Origin: Claveliimonas sp964652805
GTDB lineage: Bacteria; Bacillota; Clostridia; Lachnospirales; Lachnospiraceae
Length of the DNA: 5,253 nt
Direction: 5' to 3'
NCBI GenBank assembly: GCA_964652805.1
Contig: CAZZBJ010000118.1
Location: 1 to 5,253, forward strand
Shown here: positions 1 to 4,324 of the stretch, piece by piece
Layout of the letters: every line of letters begins with the position of its first letter
Numbering within the stretch: position 1 is the first letter of the stretch
Notes under the pieces: generated by a model
What the model saw: only the letters and a program-made list of their open reading frames with translations
Told to the model about the DNA's origin: nothing
Database searches by the model: none
Position numbers and translations under genes: made by a program

Positions 1-590
1 AATGAAAAGCTGGTAAAATCTGCGATCTCCCCGCACATTTTCCAGTCACCGTCCATCTTTTTTCTGGCTCCAAAAGCGTGGGCCGCATCTGTCACTACGG
101 CTACTCTTCCCAGAGCTTCCTGCATCGGGCCGTTCGGATGGAATTTATTTTTCTGCCGGTTCACGATCTCAAATATCTTCTCGTAATCGCACACAACACC
201 TCCCAGATCAACCGGGATAATAGCCTTCGTCTTTTCGGTGACAACATTTTCCAACAGTTCGTAGTCCATCTCATAACTGTCCTTCTGCACATCCACCAGT
301 ACCAGCTTTGCGCCTACATGGCACACCGGACTGGCTGATGCCGTATATGTATAGGCGGATGTAATGACCTCATCCCCCGGTCCTATTCCCAGCAGACGTA
401 GGATAGATTCGAGACAGGCAGTAGCTGAGTTCAGACATACAGCTTTGTTTGTATGGCAGTACTGCGCTATCTCATTTTCAAACTGTTTTGTCTTTGGCCC
501 TGTCGTGATCCAGCCGCTGTTCACTGCCTCCGCGATCTCTCTGATCTCTTCTTCCCCCACATCCGGCGGGCTGAATGGTACATTTCTCAT
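1..590 (-). CDS. DegT/DnrJ/EryC1/StrS-family PLP-dependent sugar aminotransferase, 5' part (3' end beyond the window)
   Basis: The first 196 codons of a PLP-dependent aminotransferase. This family transfers an amino group to nucleotide-linked keto-sugars for polysaccharide, glycan or antibiotic sugars and acts in the cytosol. Visible motifs, in order, are the N-terminal GWITTGPKT segment (residues 26-34), the phosphate-binding NSATACLES (54-62), the PGDEVITSAYTYTAS strand-loop (71-85) and DAAHAFGA (168-175), where Asp168 would contact the pyridine nitrogen. The reading frame leaves the window at FTSFS, so the catalytic lysine, normally in an SFHxxKN motif, would fall near residue 201 and is not seen. 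The start is fixed: TAG lies immediately upstream in frame, and tandem Shine-Dalgarno blocks (GGAGG and GGAG) end 6 nt before ATG. It follows the LoaP-like gene and a terminator, suggesting it is the first structural gene of a LoaP-controlled surface-sugar operon. Family is certain; the exact sugar substrate is not. Confidence 0.93.
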   Translation of the reverse strand, partial: MRNVPFSPPDVGEEEIREIAEAVNSGWITTGPKTKQFENEIAQYCHTNKAVCLNSATACLESILRLLGIGPGDEVITSAYTYTASASPVCHVGAKLVLVDVQKDSYEMDYELLENVVTEKTKAIIPVDLGGVVCDYEKIFEIVNRQKNKFHPNGPMQEALGRVAVVTDAAHAFGARKKMDGDWKMCGEIADFTSFS

Positions 591-667
591 CTATAACTCC
601 TTCCTCCTTCATCCTCGTTTTATTCATATGGTTCATATGTCCCGCTTTAGTAATACGTTCCTACAAT

Positions 668-717
668 AAAAAACAGCCGGCAGATGTTCTGAATCTCTCA
701 GTCGTCATCTGCCAGCT
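668..717 (-). terminator. Strong intrinsic terminator between the loaP-like gene and the aminotransferase gene
   Basis: Read on the minus strand, AGCTGGCAGATG (717-706) pairs with CATCTGCCGGCT (686-675). This gives a 12-bp stem with one G-T wobble. The loop holds a second short stem, CTGA/TCAG. Six T residues follow (673-668, one G after the stem). The 5' arm lies in the last codons of the loaP-like gene (K-L-A-D-D), so coding sequence and terminator overlap. This is a textbook rho-independent terminator placed inside an apparent operon. Confidence 0.88.
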
Positions 718-1225
718 TATCTTCTTCCAGTCTGATTCCAAATAAAATGTTTCTCTTCTCTCCCAGAAGCTCCTTTTCGATCAGCACATAGCGCTTGCGG
801 ATCCTCTTCCTGACGATATGGGAAAGATACCGTCCTATCGGCCCGTCTGCGCTGATGATCTTCCTGTCGGCATCCAGCTGTACAAGGGATCTTCTTACCA
901 CATGCTGTCTGTCCTGGATTTCTTCCAGGAATCGCTGCTCTTCTTCCGACACCGCCAGAAATGTCTCTTCCTCCTCTTTCAGGAGTTTTGTCAGCTTTGG
1001 GACTTTCTTCAGCTCCATGTACATCTCCTTCGGTTTGTCAGTGTCCGCAAAGAGATAGCCCGGGAACATGGCTCCGAGATGTATATGCCATCCATCCCTC
1101 TCTTTCCTGGCGCACTCTCTTTTTATATAGAAACATTCCTTATAAAATTCCTCAGAAATCATTTTCTTTATCAAACAGACAAGCGTTTCTTCATCGCCTG
1201 TCGTTGTCTGTATCACATACCACAT
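698..1225 (-). CDS. loaP: LoaP-type NusG paralogue (processive transcription antiterminator)
   Basis: A 175-residue specialised NusG paralogue. It opens with MWYVIQTTTG, the usual LoaP/NusG N-terminal strand, and carries the NGN-domain core FPGYLFADTDKP (54-65). A charged helical linker follows (about 83-110). The C-terminal KOW-like domain includes ADGPIGRYLSHIVRKRIRKRY (126-146) and ends at FGIRLEED (162-169). Length and order match the family. Such proteins bind elongating RNA polymerase and let it pass terminators in polysaccharide or secondary-metabolite operons. The next gene is a sugar aminotransferase beyond a strong terminator, which fits that role. The ATG at 1225 has only a weak, distant Shine-Dalgarno (AAGGGG, 14 nt upstream), partly inside a possible small hairpin (1236-1256), so translation may be coupled to the disrupted ORF ahead of it. 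Family assignment is firm; the symbol is by resemblance and could be another NusG-like subgroup. Confidence 0.87.
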   Translation of the reverse strand: MWYVIQTTTGDEETLVCLIKKMISEEFYKECFYIKRECARKERDGWHIHLGAMFPGYLFADTDKPKEMYMELKKVPKLTKLLKEEEETFLAVSEEEQRFLEEIQDRQHVVRRSLVQLDADRKIISADGPIGRYLSHIVRKRIRKRYVLIEKELLGEKRNILFGIRLEEDKLADDD

Positions 1226-1231
1226 ATCGAT

Positions 1232-1564
1232 TCATGCAGCCCCTTTTTGGGTATGCTTCGCCGTATCCGCAATTTCAAAAAAATTCCGGACTGCCGCCAC
1301 ACACCGCTATCACAAAAACCTCCATTCTCCATGGCACTGACCACAGACAATGGTTCTGATCTTCGTTTTTTCTGGTCGATTGAATTCTTGTTCTTTAGCT
1401 CTTGGATGTGATCTCTCTGCCGCACAGACTGCAGAGGAACTCTTCTTCCGGCTTTTCCGTCTCCAGAAAAATGCATCCCGCAGCACCTGGCTGGATATAT
1501 TTCTCCGGCAGGATTCCATGATCTGCTCTGTCTTTTCGGACTGGCATATGAGTATGCACCACAT
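1232..1564 (-). pseudogene. Disrupted small ORF region upstream of loaP-like gene, with a LoaP/NusG-like N-terminus
   Basis: An ATG at 1564 has a good ribosome site (AGGAG, 7 nt away). Its frame reads MWCILICQSEKTEQIMESC and on to about residue 35, resembling the NusG/LoaP N-terminus (MW start, hydrophobic strand, CRR-type helix, then VLRDAFF). The NGN signature FPGYLF never appears. The frame meets TGA and TAG at 1312-1307 but reopens (NFFEIADTAKHTQKGAA) and stops at 1232, six nt before loaP; 333 nt in all. A second frame has coding-like codons: a GTG start at 1562 gives 55 residues ending at 1395, with a CxxC pair (C44, C47) in EFLCSLCGRE. The first frame has another CxxC in VCGQC (1348-1334). 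The conflicting frames suggest a decayed or frameshifted gene, either a truncated loaP duplicate or a small zinc-ribbon protein. Which frame was ancestral is unresolved. Confidence 0.42.
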
Positions 1565-1579
1565 AAAATCACTCCTGTT

Positions 1580-1606
1580 TTTCGTAGAGTAATCAACTCT
1601 ACGAAA
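1580..1606 (-). promoter_or_regulatory. Perfect 11-bp inverted repeat at the 5' end of the loaP-unit transcript (leader hairpin or operator)
   Basis: TTTCGTAGAGT (1580-1590) and ACTCTACGAAA (1596-1606) are exact reverse complements around a 5-nt spacer. The expected transcription start is near 1608, so the RNA would begin almost directly with this hairpin. The ribosome site of the first ORF follows within about 5 nt. No T-run follows, so it is not a terminator. LoaP proteins are known to need a structured RNA element in the leader of target operons, and this is the best candidate here. It could equally be a DNA operator or a 5' RNA-stabilising stem. Confidence 0.65.
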
Positions 1607-1614
1607 CCGAAGCT

Positions 1615-1643
1615 ATTATAACGTATTTTTTTTCATAATTCAA
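1615..1643 (-). promoter_or_regulatory. Sigma-A promoter of the loaP/aminotransferase unit
   Basis: On the minus strand, a -35 box TTGAAT (1643-1638) is separated by exactly 17 bp from a consensus -10 box TATAAT (1620-1615). The spacer contains an A8 tract. The expected start point is near 1608, just before the 11-bp inverted repeat. It is the only convincing leftward promoter seen upstream of the loaP-like gene. Confidence 0.8.
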
Positions 1644-1663
1644 CAGGGAGCCCTTGCGGTGTG

Positions 1664-1727
1664 TTAAGTTTGCGTAAGATTACAGGGTGTTTTCCCTGCT
1701 CTTTTCAAGTTTCAGAGCAAATCTGAA
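1664..1727. repeat. Cluster of small direct and inverted repeats in the divergent intergenic region
   Basis: TAAG occurs at 1665-1668 and again at 1675-1678, exactly 10 bp apart, the spacing used by OmpR/PhoB-type response regulators. CAGGG (1683-1687) and CCCTG (1694-1698) form a small inverted repeat. TTCAGA (1711-1716) and TCTGAA (1722-1727) form another around 5 nt. Each is short and could arise by chance. Their closeness to the loaP-unit promoter is the only reason to list them. Confidence 0.25.
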
Positions 1728-1807
1728 CCATTTATTTCTGCTTTTTTATCTTATTTTATCCTCGGTTTTCTTTCCTGCTTTTCGTAAAGCTGATTTCTCT
1801 CCATGGG

Positions 1808-2104
1808 ATACTTGTAAATGATAATTATTGCGTTCCCAGTGATTATAAGGTAGAACTCACGGAATTATCAAATGGAGAAAAAGTGGATTCGAGAATTTAT
1901 CCGCAGCTTCAGCAGATGTTCGATGATTCCAGAGCCGCAGGACTTGAATTATTCGTAAAGGAAGGGTACAGGACGACTCAGGGCAGGAATGAACAACGAA
2001 CCATGGCATTATAGGTATATGGGGGGAATACAGCCCGGGAAATGCAGGAAAAGGGATTGTGTCTGGAAGAATATATCGAGACTAAAACAAAAATTAAAAA
2101 ATAA
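1808..2104 (+). pseudogene. Remnant of a VanY/M15B-type D-Ala-D-Ala carboxypeptidase
   Basis: The frame from about 1808 reads ILVNDNYCVPSDYKVELTEL, then SNGEKVDSRIYPQLQQMFDD and SRAAGLELFVKEGYRT. This is the characteristic N-terminal half of the M15B peptidase domain: a LVN..Y.VP.DY.VEL strand, a YP.LQ.MFDD.R helix and the GYRT motif. Intact enzymes trim D-Ala from peptidoglycan stems and have a lipoprotein signal or membrane anchor before this, and a zinc site SxHxxGxAxD after it. Neither is present. There is no start codon or ribosome site, and TAG interrupts the frame at 2012-2014. The frame then continues (TAREMQEKGLCLEEYIET) to TAA at 2104, in a stretch I do not recognise as M15B. It is a non-functional fragment between two divergent units, probably left by a deletion or rearrangement. 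Confidence 0.8.
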
Positions 2105-2117
2105 TTTATTTTTTACT

Positions 2118-2148
2118 AACTTTTTATGCTTGTCAGTTGTCTTATTAT
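2118..2148 (+). promoter_or_regulatory. Possible promoter of the sigma/ABC operon (ECF-like or weak sigma-A)
   Basis: CTAAC ending at 2120 is followed, 17 bp later, by TGTC (2138-2141) and an AT-rich TTATTATATA. The AAC...GTC pairing at this spacing resembles ECF sigma promoters, which would fit autoregulation by the sigma gene just downstream. A sigma-A -10 (TATTAT, 2143-2148) is present but has no recognisable -35 at 17 bp. This is low-confidence pattern matching. Confidence 0.3.
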
Positions 2149-2160
2149 ATAGGGGCAAAT

Positions 2161-2167
2161 GAGGAGG
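2161..2167 (+). promoter_or_regulatory. Ribosome binding site that sets the sigma-factor start at 2174
   Basis: GAGGAGG lies 6 nt before the ATG at 2174. An earlier in-frame ATG at 2159 overlaps this site and has no Shine-Dalgarno of its own, so 2174 is the preferred start. Confidence 0.8.
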
Positions 2168-2173
2168 AATGAG

Positions 2174-2689
2174 ATGACTACGGACTTCTTATTAGTACAG
2201 AAAATCAGAAAGGGCGACCACCAGGCAGGGAATCAGTTGGTCGAAAAATATTATTCTTCCATCTATCAATATTGCTTTTTGCATACTCGTGATCAGGAAT
2301 ATGCTGAAGATATAGTGCAGGAAACATTTTTGAGATTTTTCGGAGCGCTGATAAGCGGAGCCGAAATCGGGAAGGCAAAGAGCTACTTGTACAGCATAGC
2401 AGGGAATATGATAAGGAATGATTACAAGAAAAAGAAGGAAATAGTGACAGATCAGTTGCCGGATATAGAAAATGAGAATCTGAAAGATATAGAAATCCGG
2501 CTGGATGTAGAGCGGGCATTGGATCAGCTTCCGAAGGAAATAAAAGAGACGGCAATCCTGTTTTTCTTTCAGGGATTAAAACAAAAAGAAATCTCTGCTT
2601 TATTACATATAAAATTGTCACTTGTAAAATACCGTGTGGTGAAAGCAAAAGAATTATTGTCAAAACAGTTGGAGGTGAGAAGAGAGTGA
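2174..2689 (+). CDS. ECF-type (sigma-70 family) RNA polymerase sigma factor
   Basis: A 171-residue sigma factor with only regions 2 and 4, the ECF architecture. Region 2 spans about residues 4-86 (KIRKGDHQAGNQLVEKYYSS, then the conserved core-binding AEDIVQETFLRFF at 44-56 and the -10-recognition helix around SYLYSIAGNMIRNDYKKKK, 70-88). Region 4 spans about 111-166: LDQLPKEIKETAILFFFQGL leads into the helix-turn-helix KQKEISALLHIKLSLVKYRV, where a tyrosine replaces the usual serine of the VKSR motif. It redirects core polymerase to a dedicated promoter set. The stop overlaps the GTG of the next gene by 4 nt, so the two are translationally coupled. That arrangement suggests the neighbour controls it. 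The operon's own promoter may be a target. The inducing signal is unknown. Confidence 0.93.
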   Translation: MTTDFLLVQKIRKGDHQAGNQLVEKYYSSIYQYCFLHTRDQEYAEDIVQETFLRFFGALISGAEIGKAKSYLYSIAGNMIRNDYKKKKEIVTDQLPDIENENLKDIEIRLDVERALDQLPKEIKETAILFFFQGLKQKEISALLHIKLSLVKYRVVKAKELLSKQLEVRRE

Positions 2690-3450
2690 AGCAGTATCAG
2701 AGAGAAATCGAGGAGTACAAATCCTTGATACAGAAGGAATATATACGGGAAACGGCAGTTCAGGCAGTAATGGAACAGTGTTCAGGCATTATGAGCCGGC
2801 AGGATAACAGACGGGCATCGTATTTTGAATTTTTATTTGAACAGTTTAAATTCATCAAAAAGAGATGGTGGGCACTGCAGGGAGTGATCTTGTTTCTGCT
2901 TTGGCTTCTGCTGGCGGACCCGGACGGGGGAGCAAATACAGAGCGAACACTGGGAGCTATGTCGGTGATATTTTCTGTAATGATCATACCGGAAATCTGG
3001 AAGAACCGACGATTTTCTGCAGTCGAGATTGAAAAAACAGCGTTTTATTCACTGCGCCAGATCTGCGCGGCAAGGACATTGCTGTTTGCAGCAGTGGATT
3101 TGGTTATGATCACGGCTTTTTTCGGCGTTTCAGTTTATACACTGCAGATGTCGGCATATCGGCTTATCATAGATTTTCTCGTGCCGTTTAATGTTTCCTG
3201 CTGTATTTGTTTCCGACTGCTGTACAGCAAATGGAATGATATGGAGTACATTGCCGTTTTCCTGAGTATAACTTGTATACTCATCTGGACGCTGATCGTG
3301 TCAACCGATTCGATTTATCAGAGAATTTCGATGCCAATCTGGATTGGCCTGCTGACCATATCGCTTGGTTATCTGATCTTTTGTGTCCACAAATCGCAAT
3401 GCAACTGCGAAATAAACTGGGAGGTGAAGTCGAGTGGAACTGCAATTTAA
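2686..3450 (+). CDS. Six-helix membrane protein of the sigma/ABC operon (candidate anti-sigma or transporter partner)
   Basis: A 254-residue integral membrane protein that I cannot assign to a named family. The first 60 residues are charged and probably cytosolic and helical. About six hydrophobic segments follow (roughly 61-78, 88-104, 130-151, 159-180, 187-206, 215-234) and then a short cytosolic tail with CNCEINWEVK. The GTG start overlaps the sigma stop by 4 nt and has GGAGG upstream. The immediate coupling to an ECF sigma gene suggests it may hold the sigma factor at the membrane through its N-terminal region. The HxxxCxxC zinc motif of classical anti-sigma domains is absent, so this is inference from position. 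It could instead be an extra subunit of the ABC exporter encoded next. The protein is real; the role is uncertain. Confidence 0.85.
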   Translation: MKQYQREIEEYKSLIQKEYIRETAVQAVMEQCSGIMSRQDNRRASYFEFLFEQFKFIKKRWWALQGVILFLLWLLLADPDGGANTERTLGAMSVIFSVMIIPEIWKNRRFSAVEIEKTAFYSLRQICAARTLLFAAVDLVMITAFFGVSVYTLQMSAYRLIIDFLVPFNVSCCICFRLLYSKWNDMEYIAVFLSITCILIWTLIVSTDSIYQRISMPIWIGLLTISLGYLIFCVHKSQCNCEINWEVKSSGTAI

Positions 3451-4324
3451 AAATGTAACAAAAGATTATGGGGATGTACATGCAGTAGATCATGTGACAC
3501 ATGCTATGGAGAAAGGTGTATACGGATTATTGGGAGTAAACGGAGCAGGGAAAACTACTTTGATGCGGATGCTTTGTACAGCGATAAACCCGACAAGCGG
3601 AGAAATCTTGTGGAATGGAAAGGATATATTCAGTCAGGGGGCATCCTACAGAGGGATACTCGGTTATCTGCCGCAGAATTATGGGTTCTATCCGGATCTT
3701 TCGGTGTATGACTACATGATGTATATTGCATCCATCAAAGGACTCCGCCCTATCGTGGCAAAGAAAAGGGCTTTGAAACTGCTGGAACAAGTTGGAATGG
3801 CTGAAAAGCGGAAAAGAAAAATGCGGACTTTATCAGGCGGTATGCTCCGGAGAGTCGGAATTGCCCAGGCGATGTTGAATGATCCGCGGATACTCGTATT
3901 GGACGAGCCGACAGCCGGTCTTGACCCCCATGAGAGAATCCGGTTCCGCAATCTGATCAGTGAATTGTCGGAAGACCGCCTTGTCCTGCTGTCTACCCAC
4001 ATTGTGTCCGATGTCGAATACGTGGCAAATGAAATCATATTGATGAAAGAAGGGAAATTTTTCTATACAGAAACTTCAGATGAGATTATTTCATCTATGG
4101 ATATGTCCGTATGGAATTGCATTGTTCCAAAAAATGAGTTGAACAATTATATGAAGAAATATCTGACCGGAAATGTAAGGACAGTTTCTGATGGCGTGGA
4201 GCTGAGAGTTCTTTCAAAGACGCCGCCGACCGGAAACGCAGTACAGGCGGAGGCAACACTGGAGGATGCATTTCTTCTGTATTTTGGAGAAAAGGCGGGT
4301 GATAAAGATGATGCTGAAATATGA
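3434..4324 (+). CDS. ABC transporter ATP-binding protein (ABC-2 exporter type)
   Basis: A 296-residue nucleotide-binding subunit with all catalytic motifs: Walker A GVNGAGKT (34-41), Q-loop LPQNYGFYPDLS (Gln81), signature LSGGMLRR (133-140), Walker B ILVLDEPTAGLDP (153-165) and H-loop STHIVSD (His189). A C-terminal extension of about 80 residues follows, as in many bacteriocin, bacitracin-type and lipid-export ATPases. It powers an inner-membrane exporter, presumably with the permease encoded next. The start is GTG at 3434, overlapping the previous gene by 17 nt, with GGGAGGTG just upstream. The overlap places it in the sigma-factor operon, so the transporter is probably induced or monitored through that sigma factor. 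The substrate cannot be inferred. All catalytic residues are present, so it should be active. Confidence 0.95.
   Translation: MELQFKNVTKDYGDVHAVDHVTHAMEKGVYGLLGVNGAGKTTLMRMLCTAINPTSGEILWNGKDIFSQGASYRGILGYLPQNYGFYPDLSVYDYMMYIASIKGLRPIVAKKRALKLLEQVGMAEKRKRKMRTLSGGMLRRVGIAQAMLNDPRILVLDEPTAGLDPHERIRFRNLISELSEDRLVLLSTHIVSDVEYVANEIILMKEGKFFYTETSDEIISSMDMSVWNCIVPKNELNNYMKKYLTGNVRTVSDGVELRVLSKTPPTGNAVQAEATLEDAFLLYFGEKAGDKDDAEI

Noticed and set aside
623..639. Tandem TTCATATG repeat (9-bp period) upstream of the aminotransferase gene
   Set aside because: Only two short copies, each with a common CATATG palindrome. No promoter or hairpin geometry makes it convincing.
78..669. Plus-strand open frames opposite the aminotransferase
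   Set aside because: They are antisense to a gene with clear PLP-enzyme motifs, and no family resemblance or ribosome site is seen.
1277..1320. GC-rich stretch followed by T7 on the minus strand as a terminator before loaP
   Set aside because: The G+C part cannot form more than about a 3-bp stem. The T-run is better explained as a homopolymer in the disrupted ORF.
818..1411. Long plus-strand open frames opposite the loaP-like gene
   Set aside because: They lie antisense to a clear NusG-family gene, lack ribosome sites, and encode cysteine/serine/leucine-rich low-quality protein typical of antisense shadows.
1683..1705. CAGGG/CCCTG hairpin followed by CTCTTTTC as a plus-strand terminator
   Set aside because: Only a 5-bp stem, an interrupted T-run, and no plus-strand gene upstream to terminate.
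2096..2114. Perfect AT-only palindrome (AAAAAATAA-T-TTATTTTTT) between the M15B remnant and the sigma operon
   Set aside because: Contains no G or C pairs, so the stem would be too weak for a terminator. Low-complexity AT sequence upstream of a promoter is expected; at most it is bent DNA or an UP-like element.
2205..2663. 152-codon minus-strand open frame opposite the sigma factor
   Set aside because: Antisense to a well-supported ECF sigma gene, with no ribosome site and no recognisable domain.
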